Both the position numbers and the translations under genes were made by a program. A DNA stretch of 64,000 bases, from assembly GCA_044238935.1 (NCBI GenBank), contig JBIICI010000004.1, forward strand, positions 1 to 64,000, written 5' to 3'. The notes below the pieces were generated by a model. That model had not been told where the DNA came from. It did no database searches and was given only the letters and a program-made list of their open reading frames with translations. Of the stretch, positions 8,957 to 17,111 are shown in pieces (the stretch's first letter is position 1; each line of letters starts with the position of its first letter). This DNA is from JBIICI01 sp044238935 (GTDB taxonomy: Bacteria > Pseudomonadota > Alphaproteobacteria > Micavibrionales > Micavibrionaceae).

Positions 8957-9556
8957 TTACTGTGCGTCATAGTCCCGAAACAATTTCGGCGGCACTTTAT
9001 CCTCTTGTTTTTTATATTTATTGTAAATGGTGGGACGTTTGGGTTTTTGAACAGCAGGGGCAGTTGGATTGGTGATCGCTTGATCAGGGTTTGCCCCCCC
9101 TATATTTTGTCCGCCATCTGCACCTGATGCCCCTTGACCCGATCCATTTGAACCGCCCCCGAATAATCCGTTTACAGCATTCCCCACGGCATTGCCTGTT
9201 GCATCCGCCGCATTATTAATACCTTGTTCCGTTGCCGCCTGTTGCGCATCATCTAAGATTTGTCCAATTTGGACACTATCAGATGTATAATCTGTCGAGG
9301 AAAGTGTTTGATTAAATTGCTGTTCCCATTGCTGTTGCTGTGCATCATTTTCACGCTGTAATTTTAAATTAAAGGCGCGGATTTGGTCTTCTTGTGAAGG
9401 GGAACTGGTGACCTTTAATGTTGACATAGATCTTTTAGGTTGATTCGCTTGATTAATAATCTGACCAAACAGACCACTATTTTGCTGTGCATAAGCGATT
9501 ATAGGTGACGTGGAAACGGCCAAAACGATAAGTCCCATTACAAAAACACGATTCAT
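8957..9556 (-). CDS. Secreted low-complexity protein, function unknown
   Basis: A 199-residue protein with a clear signal peptide ('MNRVFVMGLIVLAVSTSPIIAYAQ', cleavage likely after AYA). The mature part is rich in Gln, Asn, Gly and Ala, with a glutamine-rich stretch near residue 75 and a Gly/Ser/Asn-rich linker 'GLFGGGSNGSGQGASG', then a basic proline-containing tail ('KPKRPTIYNKYKKQEDK'). No known domain is recognised. It lies 21 bp upstream of the polymerase/ligase gene on the same strand and so may be the first gene of that operon. A structural or matrix role near the polysaccharide machinery is only a guess. Confidence 0.65.
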   Translation of the reverse strand: MNRVFVMGLIVLAVSTSPIIAYAQQNSGLFGQIINQANQPKRSMSTLKVTSSPSQEDQIRAFNLKLQRENDAQQQQWEQQFNQTLSSTDYTSDSVQIGQILDDAQQAATEQGINNAADATGNAVGNAVNGLFGGGSNGSGQGASGADGGQNIGGANPDQAITNPTAPAVQKPKRPTIYNKYKKQEDKVPPKLFRDYDAQ

Positions 9557-9738
9557 CCCTATCTCCTTTAAAAATACTCAAAATATATATCCGCAATATT
9601 ATGTTGATTATATCAAGAAAAACAAAACCGCACAATAAACTATTCTGTTTAAAATCCCATATAAATTTAACACTATGTAAATAAAATAGCATTATGATAA
9701 TCAAAGAATTTCTAAGATTAAAGATAAGGATAAAGACT

Positions 9739-9999
9739 ATGCAAATTAATATCCAAGAATTTTTAAAAGAAGCAGGATTAGAAGAGCCACTATATCCCGG
9801 TCGCAAAATCGTGAAACCGTTCCTAAAACCGGGGGAATATAAAAGCTGTTGCGTGGTCTATGATTGGCAAAATCCCGATACAATCCGTATTACCCTAAAA
9901 GCAGGGATTCACGGGGAGGATCTGCCGAAAAAGGATTTAGCCAAATACCCACTCTATTTACAGACCACCAATATGATTGAAATCGCTGTTCAACGATAA
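9739..9999 (+). CDS. Small protein of unknown function (86 aa)
   Basis: A short cytoplasmic protein. The ATG at 9739 has an AAGGA ribosome site 8 bases upstream and is preferred over an upstream in-frame ATG at 9694 whose extra residues look random. Visible features are a lysine-rich body, 'KSCCVVYDWQNPDTIRITL' with adjacent cysteines, and no membrane segment. I do not recognise a family. The next small gene follows after 13 bp, so the two may form a mini-operon. The flanking genes (secreted protein on the left, rsmD on the right) give no functional hint. Confidence 0.5.
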   Translation: MQINIQEFLKEAGLEEPLYPGRKIVKPFLKPGEYKSCCVVYDWQNPDTIRITLKAGIHGEDLPKKDLAKYPLYLQTTNMIEIAVQR

Positions 10000-10012
10000 A
10001 GGATAGATCAAT

Positions 10013-10213
10013 ATGAGTAGATTAACAAAAGCATCATCGCATGTATTTTCTAACCAAGCCCCAGAATCTGGATTTGGATCGGCAACAATATTGGGCAGAG
10101 AAGTGGGATTAGAAGGTGTAGGAGCGGTGTTCAAAAACCCTAACGCGCAAGCCTTAGAATCTGTTGTAGCACCAATTAAAAGAGTCGATGCCTTTAGCCC
10201 TAAGCCGTTTTGA
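10013..10213 (+). CDS. Small protein of unknown function (66 aa)
   Basis: A small reading frame with a good ribosome site (AAAGGA, 9 bases before the ATG) 13 bp behind another small gene. The product is Gly/Ala/Ser/Val-rich ('SGFGSATILGREVGLEGVG'), without membrane segment or recognised motif. Its 3' end overlaps the convergent rsmD gene by 14 bp. The ribosome site and spacing are the only support, so it may not be real. Confidence 0.38.
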   Translation: MSRLTKASSHVFSNQAPESGFGSATILGREVGLEGVGAVFKNPNAQALESVVAPIKRVDAFSPKPF

Positions 10214-10745
10214 CAAAGGATATACAAACTTTGCCATACAGTCTTTGATCCAAAAGAATGGTATCATGGGGCAGGGTCAAATTCGGTTCACTTTCAATGA
10301 CCCATAGGGCAGCAGGGTATAAAGGCATGATCTTCGGCAAAAGTGGTACAACCAGATTTTGCCCATAAGGCGGGTCACAAAAGATCAGGTCAATCGAATC
10401 AATTCCTTTGAGATTCGGGCTTTTCTGTAAATTTTGTTGCAAGATTTTAGCCTGTTTTTCTAAGGAGAGATTGACAATATTCCGCCGCACAAGCGCAGCA
10501 TCTTGATCAATAAAGGTGCAAAATGATGCACCGCGCGATAGGGACTCAATACCATAAGAGCCTGTGCCACAAAATAAATCCAACACGCGCGCCCCATGCA
10601 AATCAAAATCCATATCCATGACAAACGGCGCACTGCCTAAGATATTAAAAATTGATTGACGCACGCGATCGGATGCAGGGCGTATATCATCGCCAAGGGG
10701 GGAAGCAATGATCCGTCCACGCAATGATCCTGATGTCACCCTCAT
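10200..10745 (-). CDS. rsmD: 16S rRNA (guanine(966)-N(2))-methyltransferase
   Basis: An S-adenosylmethionine-dependent enzyme that methylates N2 of G966 in 16S rRNA. Motif I 'VLDLFCGTGSYGIESLSRG' at about residues 53-71 binds the cofactor, and 'IFCDPPYGQNL' carries the DPPY catalytic motif of N-methyltransferases. The N-terminus 'MRVTSGSLRGRIIASP' with 'IRPASDRVRQSIFNIL' is diagnostic of RsmD. The length (181) is normal. The start overlaps the stop of the pseudouridine synthase gene by 4 bp (ATGA), so the two are translationally coupled; this pairing is common in alphaproteobacteria. Confidence 0.94.
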   Translation of the reverse strand: MRVTSGSLRGRIIASPLGDDIRPASDRVRQSIFNILGSAPFVMDMDFDLHGARVLDLFCGTGSYGIESLSRGASFCTFIDQDAALVRRNIVNLSLEKQAKILQQNLQKSPNLKGIDSIDLIFCDPPYGQNLVVPLLPKIMPLYPAALWVIESEPNLTLPHDTILLDQRLYGKVCISFVKTA

Positions 10746-11512
10746 GATGGTTTTTGATCCGATTCTTTTTGTTTAAAGAAACCGCCCAATTGGCTTTTCA
10801 AGACTTTTTCATCGACTTTTTCAATGGCGGATACAGGCATTTTGCCTAATTGAAATGACCCGTAAGAAAGGCGGATTAGGCGGTTCACTTGCAACCCCAT
10901 AAATTCACAGACTTTACGGATTTCACGGTTTTTGCCCTCCGTTAAGGTCATGGTCATCCATAAATTGCGATCCGCAACATTATCTAATGTGGCCTCAATT
11001 GACCCGTATTTGACCCCATCAATGGTACAACCTTTTTTAAGAGTGTTTAGTTTTTCCTGTGTGATCGGCTCACCCGTATAATGGGCGCGCACGCGATAAC
11101 GGCGTTTCCAGCCTGTGCTGGGATGTTCCAACCAACGCGATAACTCGCCGTCATTGGTTAATAACAATAATCCTTCCGTGTTTAAATCCAGCCTTCCCAC
11201 GGATATAACCCGACCCATTTCCTCAGGCAAATCATCAAAAACCGTCATGCGGTTCTTTTCATCCTTATGTGTCGTTACCAATCCTGCAGGTTTGTGATAG
11301 AGATATAACACAGTTTCCTCAATGGCTTTGACCGGTTTACGATCCACTAAAATTCGATCCGCGCTTGTCACTAAAAAGGCCGGTGAGTCCAATAATTTGC
11401 CATTGACACTCACGCGCCCCTCGGCAATCAGTTTTTCTGCATCACGGCGTGAACATACGCCCGCGCGTGCAAGGCGTTTTGCAATGCGTTCGCCCTCTTT
11501 TTTCGATTCCAT
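10742..11512 (-). CDS. rluB: Pseudouridine synthase, RluB/RsuA family
   Basis: An enzyme isomerising a uridine in rRNA. An S4 RNA-binding domain forms the first 60 residues ('RIAKRLARAGVCSRRDAEKLIAEGR'). The catalytic domain holds 'GRLDLNTEGLLLLTNDGEL' with the catalytic Asp. 'EGKNREIRKVCEFMG' is the second RsuA-family signature. The length and S4 domain fit RluB (23S U2605) better than RluE, but RluB, RluF and RsuA are hard to separate by eye. It sits upstream of rsmD in a two-gene operon, back to back with tadA. The start at 11512 is preceded by AGGATAG. Confidence 0.88.
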   Translation of the reverse strand: MESKKEGERIAKRLARAGVCSRRDAEKLIAEGRVSVNGKLLDSPAFLVTSADRILVDRKPVKAIEETVLYLYHKPAGLVTTHKDEKNRMTVFDDLPEEMGRVISVGRLDLNTEGLLLLTNDGELSRWLEHPSTGWKRRYRVRAHYTGEPITQEKLNTLKKGCTIDGVKYGSIEATLDNVADRNLWMTMTLTEGKNREIRKVCEFMGLQVNRLIRLSYGSFQLGKMPVSAIEKVDEKVLKSQLGGFFKQKESDQKPS

Positions 11513-11541
11513 CTTTTTCTATCCTGTGTCATTCTATTGTG

Positions 11542-12033
11542 ATGCACACTATAAAACCAAATGCGTACGATGACCACCAAATTATGCAAGCTGCATTGAT
11601 TGAGGCACAAAAAGCCGCGCTTCGGGATGAAGTTCCTATTGGCGCGGTTTTGATCCATCATCAGACAGGTCATATCATCGCCCAAGATGGCAATAGGTCC
11701 ATAGAATATCACGACCCCACCGCCCATGCCGAAATGTTGGTGATTCGTGCCGCTGCGGCACAATTAGGGCAACAAAGATTACCTGAGTATGATTTATTTG
11801 TAACCCTTGAGCCCTGCACCATGTGCAGCGCGGCCATCAGCTTTGCCCGTATTCGTCGCCTTGTTTTTGCAGCAACAGATCCAAAGGGAGGGGCGGTGAT
11901 TTCAGGGGTCAAATTTTTTAATCAACCGACCTGTCATCATAAAATCATTGTTGAACATGACATTTTATCAGAACCTAGCGCACAGCTATTAAAAGATTTT
12001 TTTAAACAAAAACGTAATAAATCTATGGGATAA
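11542..12033 (+). CDS. tadA: tRNA-specific adenosine deaminase
   Basis: A zinc deaminase converting A34 to inosine in tRNA-Arg(ACG). The motif 'TAHAEMLVI' (HAE, zinc ligand and proton-shuttle Glu) and 'TLEPCTMCSAAISFARI' (PCxxC zinc ligands) are complete. 'ATDPKGGAV' follows as in TadA. I chose the ATG at 11542 because the family begins shortly before the helix 'IMQAALIEAQKAA'; no strong ribosome site is visible. The gene is divergent from rluB/rsmD with only 29 bp between starts, a layout common in alphaproteobacteria. Confidence 0.93.
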   Translation: MHTIKPNAYDDHQIMQAALIEAQKAALRDEVPIGAVLIHHQTGHIIAQDGNRSIEYHDPTAHAEMLVIRAAAAQLGQQRLPEYDLFVTLEPCTMCSAAISFARIRRLVFAATDPKGGAVISGVKFFNQPTCHHKIIVEHDILSEPSAQLLKDFFKQKRNKSMG

Positions 12034-12063
12034 TGATAGAAAATAAAGGAAAGTACATCACAT

Positions 12064-13704
12064 ATGACCCAATATGACCCTCCGATTCAAACCATGATCA
12101 ACAGCCTCATGCATGGAATTAGTGGGGTCAAGGATCTATATCAGACCCGTGATTTAGACCCAGAAATGCTGTGCGCGATTTTAGAAGAAGCCGCTAAATT
12201 GGCGCGTGATGTCTTAAGCCCCTTAAATAAAATAGGCGATCGACAAGGGTGCACCCTAAACAAAGATGGATCGGTTCAAGCGGCATCTGGTTTCAAAGAA
12301 GCCTATCAACAATACCAAGCAGGGGGCTGGAACGCTGTGCCCTTCGACCCTGAATATGGAGGTCAAGGATTACCATGGTCACTCAGCTTTGCGATTCAAG
12401 AAATGTGGCAATCTGCCAATATGGCTTTTGGTCTGTGTCCATTATTAAACCAAGGTGCGGTCGAAGCCTTAAGCCATCATGGCAGCTTTGCCTTAAAAAA
12501 CTTCTATCTCCCCAAACTAATCAGCGGTGAATGGACAGGCACAATGAACCTGACTGAGCCACAGGCTGGATCAGATTTATCCTTATTACAAACAAAAGCC
12601 ATTCACACCCATCAATCCGATGAATTGGGGGATATATATCATATTTTTGGTCAAAAAATTTATATTACATACGGGTCACATGATTTTGTGGATCGGATCA
12701 TTCATTTGGTTTTGGCACGCTTGCCCGATTCCCCCGTCGGATCAAATCAGCTCTCCTTGTTCTTAGTACCCTCACATCTGCCCGATGGGTCAATCAATGA
12801 TGTGACCTGTACAGGTCTGGAACATAAGATCGGTATCCATGCCTCCCCCACCTGTACAATGCAATTTGGTGATACTGGTGGCGCTGTGGGGTGGATCATT
12901 GGTGAACCGCATCAAGGGTTAAAATGCATGTTCACCATGATGAATAATGCACGTTTAAGCGTTGGGTTGCAGGGCGTGGCACAAATGGAACGCGCACGGC
13001 AAGCCGCCATTCATTATGCCGCCGAACGCAAACAAGGCAAATCTATTGAGGATAAAGAGGGCGATTCCGTTGCCATTCATAATCATGGCGATGTGCAGCG
13101 CATGATCATGACCCTGAATAGCGTGACACAGGCTGGTCGCTTAATGGCCTATCACGCCGCCCATCATATGGATCAAAACCAGAAAGATCATGTGGCTCTA
13201 TTAACGCCTATTGTAAAATCATGGTGCACGGATCAAGCGGTTCACATGACCTCCCTTGCTATTCAAATTCATGGCGGCATGGGATATATCGAAGAAACAG
13301 GCGTAGCGCAATTTTGGCGTGATGCGCGCATTTTACCGATTTATGAAGGCACAAATGGAATCCAAGCCGCCGATTTAATGGGACGCAAAATCTTAAAAGA
13401 TAAGGGTCATTTTGCCATTGAGTATCTGCAAAGCCATGCCGATTACCCCCATAAACAAAAGCTGATTGATATGATTATGACCCTATGCAACATTAATTCG
13501 CCCCATGCGATTCATGCCGCCTCTGTTCCATTTTTAAATGCATGGGGCTGGATGTTGGGGGGATTGTTTTTGAAAAACCATGCCCAAAATATGTCCTCTG
13601 ATTTAAATATACAGGCACAGTCGAATTTCTATGAAAAAGTCCTAAGCGCACAGATCAATCATGAATTAGATCAAGTACAAGGATTAATCAATTATTATCG
13701 ATAA
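12064..13704 (+). CDS. Acyl-CoA dehydrogenase family protein
   Basis: A FAD-dependent acyl-CoA dehydrogenase of the large (about 590-residue) branch that includes DmdC and related enzymes. Visible are the N-terminal helical domain, the mid-domain 'MNLTEPQAGSDLSLLQ' (FAD/substrate loop, about residues 162-177), and the C-terminal 'QIHGGMGYIEETGVAQFWRDARI' and 'PIYEGTNGIQAADLMGRK'. The Glu of YEGTNG is the position of the catalytic base in this branch. At 546 residues it is somewhat short at the C-terminal extension. It lies 30 bp after tadA, with no beta-oxidation partner nearby. The substrate chain is unknown. Confidence 0.88.
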   Translation: MTQYDPPIQTMINSLMHGISGVKDLYQTRDLDPEMLCAILEEAAKLARDVLSPLNKIGDRQGCTLNKDGSVQAASGFKEAYQQYQAGGWNAVPFDPEYGGQGLPWSLSFAIQEMWQSANMAFGLCPLLNQGAVEALSHHGSFALKNFYLPKLISGEWTGTMNLTEPQAGSDLSLLQTKAIHTHQSDELGDIYHIFGQKIYITYGSHDFVDRIIHLVLARLPDSPVGSNQLSLFLVPSHLPDGSINDVTCTGLEHKIGIHASPTCTMQFGDTGGAVGWIIGEPHQGLKCMFTMMNNARLSVGLQGVAQMERARQAAIHYAAERKQGKSIEDKEGDSVAIHNHGDVQRMIMTLNSVTQAGRLMAYHAAHHMDQNQKDHVALLTPIVKSWCTDQAVHMTSLAIQIHGGMGYIEETGVAQFWRDARILPIYEGTNGIQAADLMGRKILKDKGHFAIEYLQSHADYPHKQKLIDMIMTLCNINSPHAIHAASVPFLNAWGWMLGGLFLKNHAQNMSSDLNIQAQSNFYEKVLSAQINHELDQVQGLINYYR

Positions 13705-13709
13705 AATTA

Positions 13710-14252
13710 TTATTGGCGAGATCGGATTGTATTAATACGACGTTCCGCATACTGACAATGATCTGTGGCTTCATCGCGTAGAGTCATTAAATGAATGGCC
13801 GTTGATCCAGGTGATTTTTCGTAATTTTTAGCAACTCTATTCCCAAAACAGGTGCAATATGATCCTGCATCATTTAACAACCCCTCATTAAACGCCATAC
13901 AGTTTTTATAAAAATCCCCTGCAATGGCAGGTAAATTGGCACATGATCCATCTAATTTCACAGCAATTTCATCCGCTGGCACTTTGGGGCCTAATAAAAT
14001 GCGTTGTTCCAGATATTTCACAGAATAACAACGGCAATCTTGCGCCCCTGATTCATACATATTATTTTGGCAATCTGCAAAAACCTGATTCATTTCTTGC
14101 AATAAAGCGGGGTTCTTTTTCACAACGGCATCAATTTCCGCCTGTGTTAATGATTTTTGTGTTTGAGATTGCGTATCAGGAATAAACTGTGCATACCCAT
14201 GAAGAGGGAGGCACAAAATCAAAATAAAAAGGCTGAATTGTAATAATTTCAT
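13710..14252 (-). CDS. Exported cysteine-containing protein, function unknown
   Basis: A 180-residue protein with a signal peptide ('LLQFSLFILILCLPLHGYAQ'). The mature part has paired cysteines in spaced motifs ('FADCQNNMYESGAQDCRCYS', 'NCMAFNEGLLNDAGSYCTCF'): two similar Cys-rich units about 60 residues apart, each ending in CxC followed by an aromatic residue. This suggests a periplasmic protein with disulfides and an internal duplication. No family recognised. It is convergent with the acyl-CoA dehydrogenase gene, 5 bp apart, with no terminator visible, and sits downstream of mnmE on the same strand. Confidence 0.65.
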   Translation of the reverse strand: MKLLQFSLFILILCLPLHGYAQFIPDTQSQTQKSLTQAEIDAVVKKNPALLQEMNQVFADCQNNMYESGAQDCRCYSVKYLEQRILLGPKVPADEIAVKLDGSCANLPAIAGDFYKNCMAFNEGLLNDAGSYCTCFGNRVAKNYEKSPGSTAIHLMTLRDEATDHCQYAERRINTIRSRQ

Positions 14253-14277
14253 TTCAATATTCTATCATAAAATGCGC

Positions 14278-15642
14278 TTACTTGCCAATGCAAAAATCTT
14301 TAAAGATAATATCAAGTAAATCTTCGATATCAACGCGCCCTGTGATCCGCCCGATCATTCGCAACGCAAGACGAATATCTTCTGCCATCATTTCAGGCAA
14401 AGGGGCAAGATGGCTTCGCTTTAGGGATTCAAGGCAATCTTGCACATGATGGCGATGACGCTGGCGCGTCAGACTAGGCGTTTCAGCATTACCCATCATA
14501 TCTTTGGCACGGTTCAATAACAGATCCAATAAACCCATCATGCCCTGCTGTGAATGCACGGAAATCATGATCGCATCGGGATAAGACTGAGAGATTTGAT
14601 CCAAAATGACCCGATCCACCTGATCTACTTTGTTAAAAACCATAATATTGCCAGCACGTTGCGACAAAGCATAAGTTTCCGTATCTAAATCAGGCCATAA
14701 AGTTGCATCAAAAACACATAAACATAAATCTGCCTGCATTGCACGACTACGCGCTCGTTTGATCCCTTCGGCCTCGATAGAATCTTGATCCGTTTGTCCT
14801 ATATTTTGCCGTAATCCAGCCGTATCAGCGATGATAAAAGGATAGCCGCCAATATCTAAGGTTACATCAACAATATCCCGCGTTGTGCCTGCGATACTCG
14901 ATACAATTGCCACATCACGCTGTGTTAGAACATTAATCAGGCTTGATTTTCCTGCATTCGGCGCCCCCATAATAGCCAATTGCAACCCATCGCGTAAACG
15001 TTCACCACGGCGATTATCATTGAGATGCGCCTCAATTTCATGTTCAATCTTTAAAATCACAGGACGCACATGATCCGCAACACCATCTGGTAAATCTTCG
15101 TCGGGAAAATCCAAATCGGCCTCCAGCCACGCCAAAGCGCGCGACAAATGATCCGCCCATCCTGCATAAATTTGTGCCAACTGCCCCCCCATTTGCGCAA
15201 CAGCTTGGCGGCGTTGCATTAAGGTTTCTGCGTGGATCAAATCCCCAATCGCCTCGGCCTCTGTTAAATCCAATTTTCCATTTTCAAAAGCACGGCGCGT
15301 AAATTCACCCGGTTCAGCCAAGCGATGATTGGGCTGTTCTGAGAGCGCATGCAACATGCCTTCCACAACAGCGCGTCCACCATGCAAATGATACTCAACG
15401 ATATTTTCCCCTGTAAAACTATGTGGCGCAACAAAGCGTAAAACCAGCGCATGGTCAATCAAATAGGATTGCGAATCTTTAATAACGCGCAAACTGGCCA
15501 TCCGTGGCGTAGGAAGAGGCTGACCCGTTAAACATTGCAAAGACTCAAAAGCCGCAGCCCCAGAAACCCTAACCACAGCCACACCACCACGCCCCGCAGG
15601 TGTACTGAGTGCAAAAATTGTATCCGAATAATGGGCATTCAT
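14278..15642 (-). CDS. mnmE: tRNA-5-carboxymethylaminomethyluridine GTPase
   Basis: The GTPase that works with MnmG to modify U34 of several tRNAs. The N-terminus 'DTIFALSTPAGRGGVAVVRVSG' is the tetrahydrofolate-binding domain signature, and 'EPGEFTRRAFENGKLDLTEAEAIGDLI' marks the helical domain. The inserted G domain has G1 'GAPNAGKSSL', G3 'DTAGLR' and G4 'NKVD'. The C-terminus 'LLDIIFKDFCIGK' contains the conserved C(I/L/V)GK. The start is the ATG at 15642; an upstream TTG gives five extra residues. Length 454 is normal. Confidence 0.96.
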   Translation of the reverse strand: MNAHYSDTIFALSTPAGRGGVAVVRVSGAAAFESLQCLTGQPLPTPRMASLRVIKDSQSYLIDHALVLRFVAPHSFTGENIVEYHLHGGRAVVEGMLHALSEQPNHRLAEPGEFTRRAFENGKLDLTEAEAIGDLIHAETLMQRRQAVAQMGGQLAQIYAGWADHLSRALAWLEADLDFPDEDLPDGVADHVRPVILKIEHEIEAHLNDNRRGERLRDGLQLAIMGAPNAGKSSLINVLTQRDVAIVSSIAGTTRDIVDVTLDIGGYPFIIADTAGLRQNIGQTDQDSIEAEGIKRARSRAMQADLCLCVFDATLWPDLDTETYALSQRAGNIMVFNKVDQVDRVILDQISQSYPDAIMISVHSQQGMMGLLDLLLNRAKDMMGNAETPSLTRQRHRHHVQDCLESLKRSHLAPLPEMMAEDIRLALRMIGRITGRVDIEDLLDIIFKDFCIGK

Positions 15643-15750
15643 AGTGACATAATCCAAATAGAAAGAATAAAAGGCTTGCTTTTCGAAAGAAAAACGAATA
15701 ATTCATATATAAAATATAATAATATTACACAACAGGGACGTAAAAAACAA

Positions 15751-15963
15751 ATGACCTCAAATAAAATACCCTCCTCTATGCCTTTTAACCAAAATGCACA
15801 TAAAGATGTCAAAGAAACACCTAAAACAGAGGTAGAAAAGCAAAATCAACCAACAGATGTTAATACACCCCCAGAAACATCAATGAATTGCTTTTCGGAT
15901 TCTTGGTTTGATGGGTTTCCGTTTGGCGGTTGCGATTCATTTAATGGTTTAAATCGCATTTAA
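15751..15963 (+). CDS. Small protein of unknown function (70 aa)
   Basis: A short polar reading frame in the 374-bp gap between mnmE and hpf. The first 45 residues are rich in Lys, Glu, Pro and Asn; the end 'CFSDSWFDGFPFGGCDSFN' is aromatic and glycine-rich with two cysteines. The ribosome site is weak (AGGGA about 13 bases upstream). A strong hairpin terminator begins 7 bp after the stop, which supports a transcribed gene on this strand. No family recognised. Confidence 0.42.
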   Translation: MTSNKIPSSMPFNQNAHKDVKETPKTEVEKQNQPTDVNTPPETSMNCFSDSWFDGFPFGGCDSFNGLNRI

Positions 15964-15970
15964 ATGACAT

Positions 15971-15999
15971 AAAAAATGGGAGAACTTCTCCCATTTTTT
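15971..15999. terminator. Bidirectional intrinsic terminator
   Basis: AAAAAATGGGAG and CTCCCATTTTTT form a stem around a short AACTT loop, with A and T runs on both sides. It can end the small plus-strand gene on its left and hpf transcription from the right. Confidence 0.75.
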
Positions 16000-16016
16000 A
16001 TAGAAATTTTTTATAT

Positions 16017-16634
16017 CTAAGCCGCTTTACGATTCAAGCTTGTTTCTTCGCCTTTGGGATCAATCCAGCCAATATTCCCATCGGGGCGACGATATAGCAC
16101 GTTAATGCCGCCATGATTTACATTTTCAAAAACCAAGACCGAATCACCATTCAAATCCAAACGCATCAACGCATCAGGCACGGTCAATTTTTCAATATGT
16201 TTTGTGGTTTCTGCAATGATCAATGATTCATGTTCAATTTGCGCCTGCGATTCCACCTGTTCCACATGAGATTGCGTGGATAAAACATAATCCCGCGCCT
16301 TAACATTTTCAATTTCAGGGTTACTATCCACACGTTCATGGTGATCGCGCAAGCGTGTTTTATACCGACGCAATTGTTTCGCAACTTTCGCAGCTGCAAT
16401 ATCAAACGCAGCATAAACTTCGGTTTCTTCGTCATGTGCTGTGACGGTAATGTCTCTACCAACATGAATACGAATTTGTGCCTTAAAAAAACTTTGAGCT
16501 TCACGGCTAATTGTGACACTCACATCCGTGGCACGGTTGAAGTATTTTTCTAAAATATCTGTAATTTTATCTTCGATATGGGTTTTTAAGGCATCGCCAA
16601 TACTGATTTGTTTGCCTTGAATACTGATTTGCAT
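16017..16634 (-). CDS. hpf: Ribosome hibernation-promoting factor, long form
   Basis: A ribosome-binding protein that dimerises 70S ribosomes in starvation. The N-terminal HPF/RaiA domain (about residues 1-105) starts 'MQISIQGKQISIGDALKTHIEDKI' and includes 'VTAHDEETEVYAAFDIAAAKVAKQLRRYK'. After a linker, the C-terminal dimerisation domain contains 'ALMRLDLNGDSVLVFENV' and 'VLYRRPDGNIGWIDPKG'. At 205 residues with both domains it is the long form. It lies downstream of rpoN with one small gene between, a conserved arrangement in which hpf follows rpoN. Confidence 0.95.
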   Translation of the reverse strand: MQISIQGKQISIGDALKTHIEDKITDILEKYFNRATDVSVTISREAQSFFKAQIRIHVGRDITVTAHDEETEVYAAFDIAAAKVAKQLRRYKTRLRDHHERVDSNPEIENVKARDYVLSTQSHVEQVESQAQIEHESLIIAETTKHIEKLTVPDALMRLDLNGDSVLVFENVNHGGINVLYRRPDGNIGWIDPKGEETSLNRKAA

Positions 16635-16761
16635 AATGAAATCACCTTTCTGTTTAGTTCACATGATTCAAAAAGATCTTTTATACTTTATAGTATACAT
16701 TAAAAGCTTATTTTTGTGTGAAAAATTAAACAAAATGATGAAAATATCGATCTAGAAAATC

Positions 16762-17031
16762 CTAACAAAGACACAAATTTTGGATATTATGCAGCTCTTT
16801 TATAATGTCATTTACCAAGCAATTCGGATCAGGTGCAGAAACAGAAAAAAATTTCTTTGCAAGAGAATCACATGAAACATTTGCGATATATGCGCTATTT
16901 TCATTTTTTTGAATTGAAGCCACACAATTAAAATGCGGTGTCGGCAATGATTTTTTATGAGAATTGGTCAATTTTTGCTTTTGATCCTTAGATAAAATAT
17001 TTTCTGGATCTTCTATTGTCACATTAATCAT
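16762..17031 (-). CDS. Small protein of unknown function between rpoN and hpf (89 aa)
   Basis: A small frame with a strong ribosome site (AGGAGAG, about 5 bases before ATG). The product has four cysteines, two of them at the extreme C-terminus ('LHNIQNLCLC'), and the stretch 'NSAYIANVSCDSLAKKFFSV'. No signal peptide or membrane segment and no recognised family. Position inside the rpoN-hpf interval suggests co-transcription with rpoN, 80 bp upstream, but the composition is more AT-rich than its neighbours. Confidence 0.5.
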   Translation of the reverse strand: MINVTIEDPENILSKDQKQKLTNSHKKSLPTPHFNCVASIQKNENSAYIANVSCDSLAKKFFSVSAPDPNCLVNDIIKELHNIQNLCLC

Positions 17032-17111
17032 TTCGCTCTCCTGTGCTATATGCAGATTTATTATTTACAGATAAACATGTATAAAAACACATCAAAAAAA
17101 GCAAGAAAATT

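Noticed and set aside
9477..9806. A 109-residue minus-strand frame overlapping the secreted protein start and the small gene at 9739.
   Set aside because: It crosses two better supported starts and its sequence looks like translated AT-rich intergenic DNA.
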